From positions 22,449 through 86,448 of the forward strand of contig CACZMF010000009.1 in the NCBI GenBank assembly GCA_902782225.1: a stretch of DNA of 64,000 nucleotides, written 5' to 3'. The notes under the pieces are model-generated. The model searched no databases, was not told where the DNA came from, and saw nothing but the letters and a program-made list of their open reading frames with translations. The stretch comes from an uncultured Bacteroidia bacterium. Its GTDB lineage: Bacteria; Bacteroidota; Bacteroidia; Bacteroidales; UBA932. Shown piece after piece: positions 1-7,622 of this stretch (position 1 is the first letter of the stretch; every line of letters begins with the position of its first letter). Made by a program: the position numbers and the translations under genes.

Positions 1-1
1 C

Positions 2-802
2 AAGCCGTCCAATGCCGGCATAGTCAAGAACTACGTGACCGCAGTCAAATGGCACGTGAACAACACGGGACTGAAGGCGGAGCGCTTCAAGGCCGGTTCC
101 GCCGACCAGATAGTCCTTCTCCACAAGCCCGCCGGCTACCCCGAATTCTCCGTCCGCAACATCATGGTCAACGGCGAGGTCTGGGACGGCACCGCGGAAG
201 GCGGCAGCAAGGCCACCTTCCCTGCCCTCAAGGACATCGTCGTCGCCAACCCCAAGAGCGTCGGCAACGACGACTGCTGTCCGGAGGAGAACCACTGCAC
301 CACGGTGTTCAAGCTCAGCTACGGCAAGTTCGATTTCTACCACGGAGGCGACGCCCAGTACGACGGCTGCTCCACCTTCGTCTGGAAGGATATGGAGACG
401 ACCGCCGCCAAGGCCGCCGGGAAGGTGGACGTGATGAAGGCCGACCACCACGGCGTCACCAACACCAACGGCTATGGCTTCGTGGCCAAGAACGGCCATG
501 TCTGCGACGCCATAAAGCACCTCGACCCGCGCTGCTGGATTATCAACAGCTGGACCGACGGACACCCGAGGCAGCCTGTGTATGAAGGGGTTACGAGCCT
601 GCTGCCGGCTATGGACATATTCATCACGAATTCCTGTGACGCAATGCGGTCCTACGAGCGATTCGGACAGGTCAAAGGCAGCGACGGCCACATAGTGGTG
701 CGAGTTGAAAAAGGCGGCGCCCGCTACTTCGTCTACACCCTGACCGACTCCGACGGCAAGAAGACCGTCAAGAAGATCTCCGGGCCGTATAGCTCGAGGT
801 AG
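2..802 (+). CDS. Metallo-beta-lactamase-fold hydrolase, 5' end cut by window
   Basis: The frame is open from the first bases of the window to the stop at 800-802, so only the C-terminal 266 residues are visible and the real start lies to the left. A DHHG motif (443-454) and an upstream GGD motif resemble the second half of ComEC/Rec2-type metallo-beta-lactamase domains, where such His and Asp residues bind metal. The first metal-binding motif (HxHxDH) would be upstream of the window. The substrate is unknown; a ComEC-like or secreted nuclease/hydrolase role is possible. The fold assignment is reasonable, the function is not determined. Confidence 0.6.
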   Translation, partial: KPSNAGIVKNYVTAVKWHVNNTGLKAERFKAGSADQIVLLHKPAGYPEFSVRNIMVNGEVWDGTAEGGSKATFPALKDIVVANPKSVGNDDCCPEENHCTTVFKLSYGKFDFYHGGDAQYDGCSTFVWKDMETTAAKAAGKVDVMKADHHGVTNTNGYGFVAKNGHVCDAIKHLDPRCWIINSWTDGHPRQPVYEGVTSLLPAMDIFITNSCDAMRSYERFGQVKGSDGHIVVRVEKGGARYFVYTLTDSDGKKTVKKISGPYSSR

Positions 803-814
803 ATTCTTCGGCCG

Positions 815-1714
815 CTACCTCTCCAGGCGGACGACTATCGACAGCGGCAGGACCTTTCCGAACTTATCATTAAGAGCCAGTTCGCCTGATGTGAGCACGT
901 CGGGCGAACTTCCTTTTATCCCGAAAGCTTCGCGCACCAGCGTCTCGCCCAGGGCGGCGCTGTAGCCGTTGGAATAGAGATTCAGGACCATGAACGAGCC
1001 CCTGGGCTTGAGGATGGAGCTCACGGTGCGGAGCATCTCGAAGAGGCACTCGTCGAGCTTCCATTTCTCCCCGTCGGGGCCGTGCCCGTAGGCCGGAGGG
1101 TCGAGTATGATGCCGTCGTAGAGATTGCCCCGGCGTGATTCCCGACGTGCGAATTTCATGGCGTCTTCGACGACCCAGCGGATGCCGTTAAGGTCGGTGC
1201 GCTCCATGTTTCCGCGCGCCCAGGTGACGACCTGGCGCACTGAATCCAGGTGCGTGACCTCCGCGCCGCCGGCCCGTGCTGCAAGCGACGCCGCTCCTGT
1301 GTAGGCAAAGAGGTTCAGCACCTTGGGATTCTCCATCTCCCGGCATTTCCGGTAGATGAACTCCCAGTTCGGGGCCTGCTCCGGGAACACGCCCACGTGC
1401 TTGAACGAAGTCAGCCCGAGACGGAGTTGCAGTTCTGCGTGCTGCAAGGGATAGCGGATCCACCACTGGTCATCCATACGGCGCAGGCGCTCCCACGTGC
1501 CGCTGTCCTCCTTGCCGGCCTTGCCAAAACCGGCGCCGGGCTTGAAGCGCGTGTGCGGGAGCCGGTCCCAGTCGCGTTGCGTTAAACTCTTATCCCACAG
1601 CGCCTTCGGTTCGGGGCGTGCCAGAACGAAAGCGCCGAAGCGCTCCAGCTTCTCGCCATTGCCGCTGTCCAGCAGCTCATAATCCTTCCAAGAATTCTCC
1701 GGAAACTCAATCAT
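815..1714 (-). CDS. Class I SAM-dependent methyltransferase, RlmI/RlmL-like
   Basis: 299 residues. The SAM-binding motif I (VLNLFAYTGAASL, about residue 133) and the catalytic-type DPPAYGHG motif (about residue 204) match the C-terminal domain of the RlmI/RlmK/RlmL group of 23S rRNA methyltransferases (Methyltrans_SAM family). The N-terminal PUA domain of RlmI is absent, so this is the short stand-alone form common in Bacteroidota. It is expected to methylate a base in large-subunit rRNA in the cytoplasm; the target base cannot be read from sequence. The gene is divergent from pgk, and its -7 box lies only 4 nt before the ATG. Confidence 0.8.
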   Translation of the reverse strand: MIEFPENSWKDYELLDSGNGEKLERFGAFVLARPEPKALWDKSLTQRDWDRLPHTRFKPGAGFGKAGKEDSGTWERLRRMDDQWWIRYPLQHAELQLRLGLTSFKHVGVFPEQAPNWEFIYRKCREMENPKVLNLFAYTGAASLAARAGGAEVTHLDSVRQVVTWARGNMERTDLNGIRWVVEDAMKFARRESRRGNLYDGIILDPPAYGHGPDGEKWKLDECLFEMLRTVSSILKPRGSFMVLNLYSNGYSAALGETLVREAFGIKGSSPDVLTSGELALNDKFGKVLPLSIVVRLER

Positions 1715-1718
1715 AGTG

Positions 1719-1726
1719 CAAAGGTA
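1719..1726 (-). promoter_or_regulatory. -7 box of the methyltransferase gene, near-leaderless
   Basis: On the minus strand this reads TACCTTTG, a full match to the Bacteroidota -7 consensus TAnnTTTG. The ATG begins 4 nt downstream, so transcription should start at or inside the start codon. Confidence 0.6.
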
Positions 1727-1739
1727 TTGATATTTTTGC

Positions 1740-1747
1740 TAAATTTG
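1740..1747 (+). promoter_or_regulatory. -7 box of pgk
   Basis: TAAATTTG matches TAnnTTTG and lies 31 nt before the pgk ATG. No convincing TTG is seen at the usual spacing. Confidence 0.5.
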
Positions 1748-1778
1748 CGGCCGGAAAATACAAATTATTCTATATACT

Positions 1779-3032
1779 ATGCAACAGCACATTGATTCCT
1801 ACGATTTCACCGGCAAAAAGGCGATCGTACGCGTTGACTTCAACGTCCCCCTCAACGAGAATTTCGAAATCACAGATGACACCCGCATCCGCGCAGCTAT
1901 GCCCACCCTCAAGAAGGTGCTCGCAGGCGGTGGCGCCCTCATCATCATGTCCCACCTCGGACGTCCGAAGGGAGTAGCTGACAAATTCTCCCTCAAGCAC
2001 ATACTCGCCCACGTGTCCGAGTGCCTCGGAGTCCCCGTGAAGTTCGCTCCCGACTGCCAGAAAGCCCAGGCCGAAGTCGCAGCACTGAAGCCCGGCGAGG
2101 CCCTGCTGCTCGAGAACCTCCGCTTCTACGCCGAGGAAGAAGGCAAGCCCCGCGGACTCGCAGAAGACGCCTCCGACGAGGAGAAGAAGGCTGCAAAGGC
2201 AGCTGTCAAGGCCTCCCAGAAAGAATTCGTGAAGACTCTCGCTTCCTACGCAGACTGCTATATCAACGACGCATTCGGCACCGCCCACCGCGCCCACGCC
2301 TCCACCGCCCTCATCGCCGACTACTTCCCCGAGGACAAGATGTTCGGCTACCTGATGGAAGGCGAGATCAAGGCCATCGACAACGTGCTCAAGAACGCCC
2401 AGCACCCCTTCACCGCTATCATCGGCGGCAGCAAGGTGTCCAGCAAGCTCGCAGTTCTGGAGAACATGCTCGAGAAGGTGGACAACCTCATCATCGGCGG
2501 CGGCATGGGCTACACCTTCATCAAGGCGGAAGGCGGCAAGATCGGCAACTCCCTCCACGAAGACGAGCTCATCCCCCAGGCCCGGGAAATCATGGCCAAG
2601 GCCAAGGAGAAGGGCGTCAACATCTACCTCTCCGTCCAGACCCTCGTGGCCGACGATTTCAGCGCTGAAGCCCACACCCAGATCGTCCCGTCCCACGAAA
2701 TTCCCGAAGGCTGGGAAGGCGTCGATGCCGGTCCCGAGTCCCTCGAGCGCTGGGGCAAGGTGATCCTCGATTCCAAGACCATACTCTGGAACGGCCCCGT
2801 GGGAGTCTTTGAGATCGCTCCGTTTGCCGGCGGCACCCTCAAGATAGCAGAATTCCTGGCCCAGGCCACCGAGAAGGGCGCGTACACCCTCGTGGGCGGC
2901 GGCGACTCTGTCGCAGCAGTCACCCAGATGGGTTACGCAAAGAAGGTCAGCTACGTCAGCACCGGCGGCGGCGCCATGCTCGAGGCCCTCGAAGGCAAGG
3001 AGCTCCCCGGTATCGCAGCAATCAAGAAATAA
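1779..3032 (+). CDS. pgk: Phosphoglycerate kinase
   Basis: 417 residues, full length for bacterial PGK. It transfers the acyl phosphate of 1,3-bisphosphoglycerate to ADP in cytoplasmic glycolysis. Visible family features are the N-terminal RVDFNVP motif, the SHLGRPKG loop (substrate phosphate binding), the ENLRFY motif, the [10 protein letters not shown] nucleotide-domain segment and the C-terminal [10 protein letters not shown] and STGGGAMLE glycine motifs that bind the nucleotide phosphates. The ATG at 1779 gives the standard N-terminus. A 47-codon peptide gene starts only 7 bp after the stop, followed by a surface lipoprotein, so part of the downstream expression may come from pgk read-through. 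Confidence 0.98.
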   Translation: MQQHIDSYDFTGKKAIVRVDFNVPLNENFEITDDTRIRAAMPTLKKVLAGGGALIIMSHLGRPKGVADKFSLKHILAHVSECLGVPVKFAPDCQKAQAEVAALKPGEALLLENLRFYAEEEGKPRGLAEDASDEEKKAAKAAVKASQKEFVKTLASYADCYINDAFGTAHRAHASTALIADYFPEDKMFGYLMEGEIKAIDNVLKNAQHPFTAIIGGSKVSSKLAVLENMLEKVDNLIIGGGMGYTFIKAEGGKIGNSLHEDELIPQAREIMAKAKEKGVNIYLSVQTLVADDFSAEAHTQIVPSHEIPEGWEGVDAGPESLERWGKVILDSKTILWNGPVGVFEIAPFAGGTLKIAEFLAQATEKGAYTLVGGGDSVAAVTQMGYAKKVSYVSTGGGAMLEALEGKELPGIAAIKK

Positions 3033-3039
3033 GCATATT

Positions 3040-3183
3040 ATGATCAAGAAAACAGAGCGTTACAGCGCCCCTGAAGCAGAAATTCTCGAAGCCGGATTCG
3101 GGGATATTCTGTGTCAAAGCCCCCAGAGCGGGGAAGATGTCAACAACCCGGGCAACTGGTCCGGTTACAATGGTTGGAATTAA
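3040..3183 (+). CDS. Small peptide (47 aa), Y..P.AE...ILCQS family
   Basis: An ORF of 48 codons from ATG 3040 to TAA 3183. It begins MIKKTERYSAPEAE and contains the motif ILCQS, followed by an Asn/Gly/Trp/Ser-rich tail. Two other small ORFs in the window (15576-15734 and 50634-50771) show the same layout: basic N-terminus, Y-x-x-P-x-A-(E/D), hydrophobic stretch, I(L/I)C(Q/E)S, acidic or polar tail. All three precede a fimbrillin-like lipoprotein gene. There is no signal peptide. It lies 7 bp after pgk and 12 bp before the lipoprotein. Function unknown; a translated leader, a partner peptide or a modified-peptide precursor are all possible. Confidence 0.7.
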   Translation: MIKKTERYSAPEAEILEAGFGDILCQSPQSGEDVNNPGNWSGYNGWN

Positions 3184-3195
3184 AATCGAAGCATC

Positions 3196-5838
3196 ATGAA
3201 GAAGATCTATACCATTGTATTCCTCGCCATAGCAGCTATGGCCGCATTCTCCTGCAACAAGGAAATCAAAGTGGACGGCAACGCCGCCCAAGGACCCAAG
3301 GTAGTCGTGGCCAGCACCGACCAGGACGTCACTCCCGACACAAAGACTTCGCTCAGCGGAGTGACCGTGCTCTGGAAATCAACCGACGCCGTGAAGGCAA
3401 TCTCAGCCGACGGCGCGACCGTCACATCCAGCCGCACCTCCGTCAATGAAACCGGCAAGAAGGCAGAATTCACTTTCGACGGCCTCACCGTCGCCGACGA
3501 TATCCTCCTCCTCGCCTACCCGGCCGAAGCCGTGAGCGCCCTGGAAGCCAAGGCAAACACCGTGACCGCTTCCATCCCCACCGTGCAGACCGCCACTCCC
3601 GACAGCTTTGCCGACGGAGCCAACATCGCGGTCGCTGCCGGCCAGGTGGAAGTCCCCGTGTTCCGTAATATCGGCGGCCTCCTGAGCCTCAAGGTCAATA
3701 ACGAAGGCATCGCTTCCGTGAAGCTGCTCGCCAATGAGCCGCTGACCGGCGGCAGCGCCGTCATCTCAGCAGCCGCTCCCTACGATGTGCAGCTCACCGG
3801 CGGCGCGGGTGAAGTGGAGCTCACCGGCGGCCTCGAGAACGGCCAGACCTACTACGCCGTCGTCTATCCCGGCAGCTACACCGGCCTGCAGATCGTCATC
3901 ACCGACGAAAAAGGACGCACGGCCACCTACAGCAACCCCAACACCCTGACCGTGGAGCGCAACGCCAACCTCTTCATCGCCGACATCACCGTCCCCGATG
4001 CCAAGTGGGAGGCCGTCACAAAGGGTGCCACCTGGGAGTACACATTCACCGGCAAGGCAGTCACCGCATACGGAGATGTGGAGCTTGCAGGCACCACCAC
4101 CCAGACCTGGAACATCACAGGCAACGGAGAGTACTTCGGCTACGACGGCACCAAGGGCCAGCAGCTGGGTTCCGGCTCCAAGCCCAACACGGCCCTCACC
4201 CTGAGCACCAATTTCGGCAGTAACTACGGGGTCACCGACGTGACCATTAACACATCCGGCGCCAACAGCATCGAAGCGACCGTGTCCGTGTCCGTGGGCG
4301 GCACCGCATTCCAGCTTGACAATCCCACCGCGGTCCTGACCGCAGCCGACCTGACAAACACGGCCACCGACTACAAGTTCATTGCTCCCGACGGCCAGCT
4401 CCACACCGGCGAAATCTTGATCTCCTACGCACAGACGAGCTCCAAGGCCATCTATGTGAAGAACATCACCGTCAACGCTGACACCCGCGAGCAGGTTGCA
4501 ACCCCTGAGTTCAGCCCTGCTGCCGGAGTCGTTGCCGCAGGCACCGTGGTGACCATTTCCACCACCACCTCAGGCGCGACTATCTACTACACCACAGACG
4601 GCTCCGACCCGACCACTTCGAGCAACCAGGGCGCCAGCGTGACCATCGACGCGGACAAGACCATCAAGGCCATCGCAGTCAAGGACGGCATGCGTGATTC
4701 CGAAGTTGCGTCCGCAACCTACACGGTCGGCACCGCCACCGGAGACGGCACCCTCGAGCACCCGTTCAACATCGACGGCGCGAAGGGCTACATCGACGGA
4801 GGCGGCACCGGTGAGGTCTATGTGACCGGCATCGTGTCCAGCATCGTGAAGGAGTACAATGCAGAGTACGGCAACGCCCAGTTCTGGATTTCCGACAGCG
4901 GCAAGACCGACGATTTCGAGGCCTACAACTGCTACTTCCTCGAGAACAAATGGTGGACCGCCGCCAATATCCAGATCAAGGTCGGCGACGTCGTGGTGCT
5001 CTGCGGCAAGCTCACCAAGTTCAACTCCACCTACGAGACGAAGAACAAGGAAGCCTACCTCTACTCCCTCAACGGAGCCACCACCGATGCCGTCCCGACC
5101 ATCTCGAAGACCGACATCACCGGGGTTTCCGCAGACGGCGTGACAGGCCAGACCACCACCGTCACCTTCTCGGCGGGCAGCGGCTGGACCGCATCCGTCG
5201 AGGCTGACGGCAGCGTCGTGACCTCCGCATCCATTGCCGGCGGCACCATCACCTACTCCGTTGGAAAGAACACCGGCTCAGCTCGTTCCGGATCCATCAC
5301 CGTGAAGCTCACCAACGATGCCGACAACACCCGCGTGGTGTCAGCTGTCATCAGCGTGGGCCAGCTCGCCGCATCCAGCACCGGCGGTTCCCACGCCTAC
5401 GTGAAGGTCACCTCCACCGCCGACATCACCGACGGCGACTACCTGATCGTCTACGAGGCCGGCAACGTGGCCTTCAACGGCGGGCTCAGCTCCTTCGATG
5501 GTGTGGGCAACACGATTGCCGTCACGATAGCATCCGGATCCATTGAGGCAAACGCAACCACGAATGCCGCCAAGTTCACCATCTCAAGTATGACCGACGG
5601 CTACTCCATCAAGGGCGCCAGCGGGAAGTACATCGGTGTCACCAGCTACAGCAATAGTCTCAAGACCCTTGACAGTGCTCTTGCCAACGGCATAACCATC
5701 AGCAACGGGAATGCCGTCATTACCGTGGAGACATCCGGAGGCACGATGACCTTGAGATACAACAAGGCCACCGACCAGACCCGCTTCCGCTACTTCAAAT
5801 CCGGACAGCAGGACATCCAGCTCTACAAGTATCAGTAG
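3196..5838 (+). CDS. Large modular surface lipoprotein with fimbrillin-like, CHB_HEX_C, OB-like and BACON domains
   Basis: 880 residues with a lipoprotein signal (MKKIYTIVFL...AAFSC, Cys about residue 20). The N-terminal 250 residues resemble fimbrillin-family lipoproteins (DTKT...VLWKSTDAV). About residues 434-511 look like a chitobiase C-terminal / Fn3-associated module (TIYYTTDGSDPT). About 515-625 resemble the OB-like domain of Bacteroidota lipoproteins, 633-725 a BACON domain (SAGSGWTASV), and 733-880 a terminal module ending IQLYKYQ. Such proteins are exported to the outer-membrane surface and often bind glycans or mucins. A strong terminator follows at 5856. The domain calls are by eye. 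Confidence 0.75.
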   Translation: MKKIYTIVFLAIAAMAAFSCNKEIKVDGNAAQGPKVVVASTDQDVTPDTKTSLSGVTVLWKSTDAVKAISADGATVTSSRTSVNETGKKAEFTFDGLTVADDILLLAYPAEAVSALEAKANTVTASIPTVQTATPDSFADGANIAVAAGQVEVPVFRNIGGLLSLKVNNEGIASVKLLANEPLTGGSAVISAAAPYDVQLTGGAGEVELTGGLENGQTYYAVVYPGSYTGLQIVITDEKGRTATYSNPNTLTVERNANLFIADITVPDAKWEAVTKGATWEYTFTGKAVTAYGDVELAGTTTQTWNITGNGEYFGYDGTKGQQLGSGSKPNTALTLSTNFGSNYGVTDVTINTSGANSIEATVSVSVGGTAFQLDNPTAVLTAADLTNTATDYKFIAPDGQLHTGEILISYAQTSSKAIYVKNITVNADTREQVATPEFSPAAGVVAAGTVVTISTTTSGATIYYTTDGSDPTTSSNQGASVTIDADKTIKAIAVKDGMRDSEVASATYTVGTATGDGTLEHPFNIDGAKGYIDGGGTGEVYVTGIVSSIVKEYNAEYGNAQFWISDSGKTDDFEAYNCYFLENKWWTAANIQIKVGDVVVLCGKLTKFNSTYETKNKEAYLYSLNGATTDAVPTISKTDITGVSADGVTGQTTTVTFSAGSGWTASVEADGSVVTSASIAGGTITYSVGKNTGSARSGSITVKLTNDADNTRVVSAVISVGQLAASSTGGSHAYVKVTSTADITDGDYLIVYEAGNVAFNGGLSSFDGVGNTIAVTIASGSIEANATTNAAKFTISSMTDGYSIKGASGKYIGVTSYSNSLKTLDSALANGITISNGNAVITVETSGGTMTLRYNKATDQTRFRYFKSGQQDIQLYKYQ

Positions 5839-5855
5839 AGACTGCCTTATCACGG

Positions 5856-5893
5856 TTAAGGGAGGTCACACAAGGCCTCCCTTAATTATTTTG
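5856..5893 (+). terminator. Intrinsic terminator after the modular lipoprotein gene
   Basis: A perfect 10-bp stem, TTAAGGGAGG (5856-5865) with CCTCCCTTAA (5876-5885), has a 10-nt loop and is followed by a T-rich stretch. Confidence 0.85.
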
Positions 5894-5920
5894 CAGTTTA
5901 CCAAAGAATTACTACCTTTG
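5891..5920 (+). promoter_or_regulatory. Promoter of rpsP-rimM
   Basis: TTG at 5891-5893 and TACCTTTG at 5913-5920 are separated by 19 bp, the canonical Bacteroidota sigma-A arrangement. A leader of about 45-50 nt precedes the rpsP ATG. Confidence 0.8.
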
Positions 5921-5974
5921 CAGTCCGCTCTCGGGTAGGGCGTACTTAGTATTAATTAAACAAACAGATTCACA

Positions 5975-6538
5975 ATGGCTGTTAAGATTCGTTTACAGCG
6001 CCACGGAAAGAAGAATTTCGCATTCTTCCACATTGTTGTGGCAGACGCACGCGCTCCGCGTGACGGTCGTTACATCGAGCAGATCGGCTCCTACAACCCC
6101 AACACCAACCCCGCCACCATCCAGCTCAATTTCGAGCGCGCCCTGGCGTGGATCAAGGTCGGTGCAGAGCCCACTCTGACCGCTCGCCGCATCCTCTCCT
6201 ATGAAGGTGTCCTCCTTCGCCACCACCTCGACGGCGGTGTCGCCAAGGGAGCCCTCACCCAGGAAGTTGCCGACAAGAAGTGGAACGACTGGAAGGCTGG
6301 CAGGGATGCCAAGATCGAAGCAAAGAAGACCGGTCTGAAGAACGCCGCCATCGAGGCCCGCAAGGCCGCCAAGGCTGAAGAGACCAAGGTCAACGAGGCC
6401 CGCGCCGAAGCTCTCGCCAAGAAGGCTGCAGAGCTCGCCGCCAAGGAAGCCGCCGAGAAGGCTGCTGCCGAAGCTCCCGCTGAAGAAGCTGCCGAGGCAC
6501 CCGCCGAGGAAGCCGCTCCCGCTGAGGCCGAAGCATAA
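5975..6538 (+). CDS. rpsP: 30S ribosomal protein bS16 with long Ala/Glu-rich tail
   Basis: 187 residues. The first 85 or so are a normal bS16 ([24 protein letters not shown]...[14 protein letters not shown]). The rest is a tail rich in Ala, Glu and Lys, ending in repeated [12 protein letters not shown] units. Bacterial bS16 is usually 80-90 residues; Bacteroidota versions often carry such tails, whose function is not established. The protein binds 16S rRNA early in 30S assembly. The stop codon overlaps the rimM start (TAATG), so the two are translationally coupled in an assembly operon. Confidence 0.95.
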   Translation: MAVKIRLQRHGKKNFAFFHIVVADARAPRDGRYIEQIGSYNPNTNPATIQLNFERALAWIKVGAEPTLTARRILSYEGVLLRHHLDGGVAKGALTQEVADKKWNDWKAGRDAKIEAKKTGLKNAAIEARKAAKAEETKVNEARAEALAKKAAELAAKEAAEKAAAEAPAEEAAEAPAEEAAPAEAEA

Positions 6539-7020
6539 TGCTTCCGATAGCCAAAATCCTGAAATCCAACGGTATCGATGGAGATGTCCTGATTGGGCTC
6601 TTGGGCATCGACGCCGAGGAAATCGAAACAACGGAACCGGTGTTCGTCGAATTCGACGGACTGCCGGTTCCCTTTTTCATAGAGCGCATCACTCCCAAAG
6701 GCAGCACCCGCGCCATAGTCCACCTCACCGACGTGGACAATCTGCTGGATGCGGAAGAAATGGTGGGCCGGGAGATCCTTCTCGACGCCGAGGACGAGGA
6801 GGACGATTTCGAAGACTTCACCGGCTGGACCGTCTATGACGGAGGGCGCCTTGTCGGCACCGCCACCGGCCTTGAAGACATCCCCGGCAACCCTTGCCTA
6901 TGCGTGGCCCCGGCATCGGGCGGGGAAGAAGTCCTTATTCCCCTCCACGAGGATTTCATCATCTCCGCAGACCCTTCATCCAGGGCGCTCACGATGTCCC
7001 TTCCCGAAGGACTCCTCTGA
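6538..7020 (+). CDS. rimM: Ribosome maturation factor RimM
   Basis: 160 residues, close to the usual 160-180. RimM binds ribosomal protein uS19 and helps mature the 3' domain of 16S rRNA. The N-terminal barrel has the family pattern (KILKSNGIDGDVLIGL, then DGLPVPFFIE), and the C-terminal PRC-barrel-like half contains GWTVYDGGRLVGTATGLEDIPGNP and VLIPLHEDFI. The N-terminus is slightly shorter than in many homologues. The start overlaps the rpsP stop by one base, and rpsP-rimM is a widespread pairing, which supports the call. Confidence 0.92.
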   Translation: MLPIAKILKSNGIDGDVLIGLLGIDAEEIETTEPVFVEFDGLPVPFFIERITPKGSTRAIVHLTDVDNLLDAEEMVGREILLDAEDEEDDFEDFTGWTVYDGGRLVGTATGLEDIPGNPCLCVAPASGGEEVLIPLHEDFIISADPSSRALTMSLPEGLL

Positions 7021-7035
7021 TCGGGGACCTCCTTT

Positions 7036-7065
7036 TTGCAAGACAGCAAATTCTTTTTATATTTG
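7036..7065 (+). promoter_or_regulatory. Promoter of small lipoprotein gene
   Basis: TTG (7036-7038) and TATATTTG (7058-7065) with a 19-bp spacer, 17 nt before the ATG at 7083. Confidence 0.75.
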
Positions 7066-7082
7066 TGGAAAACGTAAGCAAT

Positions 7083-7568
7083 ATGAAAAGGAATTTGTTG
7101 AAGATCATCTGCGCTTTTGCGGCAATTATGTCCCTCACATCCTGCTTCGGCCTTCTCGGATCCGGCGGAGAAGAATGCGAAATATCCGGCGACCTCTGGG
7201 TCGTCGATTCATACCGGAAGCGTGTCGACGGCGTGTATGACCAGACAAGCGGCTATGAGCTCTACGGTATGATCGTCGCCGGGGACTGGACCCCCGGGGA
7301 CATGACCGTCCAGTACATCCGTGTCCCGGAAGCAAAGAGTTCCATAGTCCTGGTGAAAGTCGACGACGTAAACATATCCACCAACAACTCCGTGCTGTTC
7401 ATGTCCTCCATCGTGGGAGGCCCCTGGAACGTCGTGTATGATACGAAAAAGCCCAATGAAGTCAGGCTCGAAATGAGTTACACCCACAGCGGGGTAACCC
7501 ACAACGACTTCATAGTCATGAAGAAGACCAAATCCGTCAAGAAAGGGGAACGGATCAGGATTAAATAA
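7083..7568 (+). CDS. Small lipoprotein of unknown function
   Basis: 161 residues. The signal sequence MKRNLLKIICAFAAIMSLTSC carries a clear lipobox (LTSC), so the mature protein should be lipid-anchored. The rest is rich in beta-strand-like segments (DLWVVDSYRKRVDG, SSIVLVKVDDVNIS, EVRLEMSYTHSG) and ends in a basic tail. It resembles small lipocalin-like Bacteroidales lipoproteins only in general shape and I do not recognise the family. It has its own strong promoter and is convergent with the nucleoside hydrolase fusion gene. Confidence 0.75.
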   Translation: MKRNLLKIICAFAAIMSLTSCFGLLGSGGEECEISGDLWVVDSYRKRVDGVYDQTSGYELYGMIVAGDWTPGDMTVQYIRVPEAKSSIVLVKVDDVNISTNNSVLFMSSIVGGPWNVVYDTKKPNEVRLEMSYTHSGVTHNDFIVMKKTKSVKKGERIRIK

Positions 7569-7622
7569 GGCCGGCAAACGGTTTCTCGCCCCGGGCAGTC
7601 TTGTCGTAGAGGGAAAGGGGCT

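Noticed and set aside
1770-3047. A 425-codon open frame on the minus strand over pgk
   Set aside because: It is exactly antisense to pgk, low in sequence complexity, and matches no protein pattern; a codon-usage shadow of a GC-rich gene.
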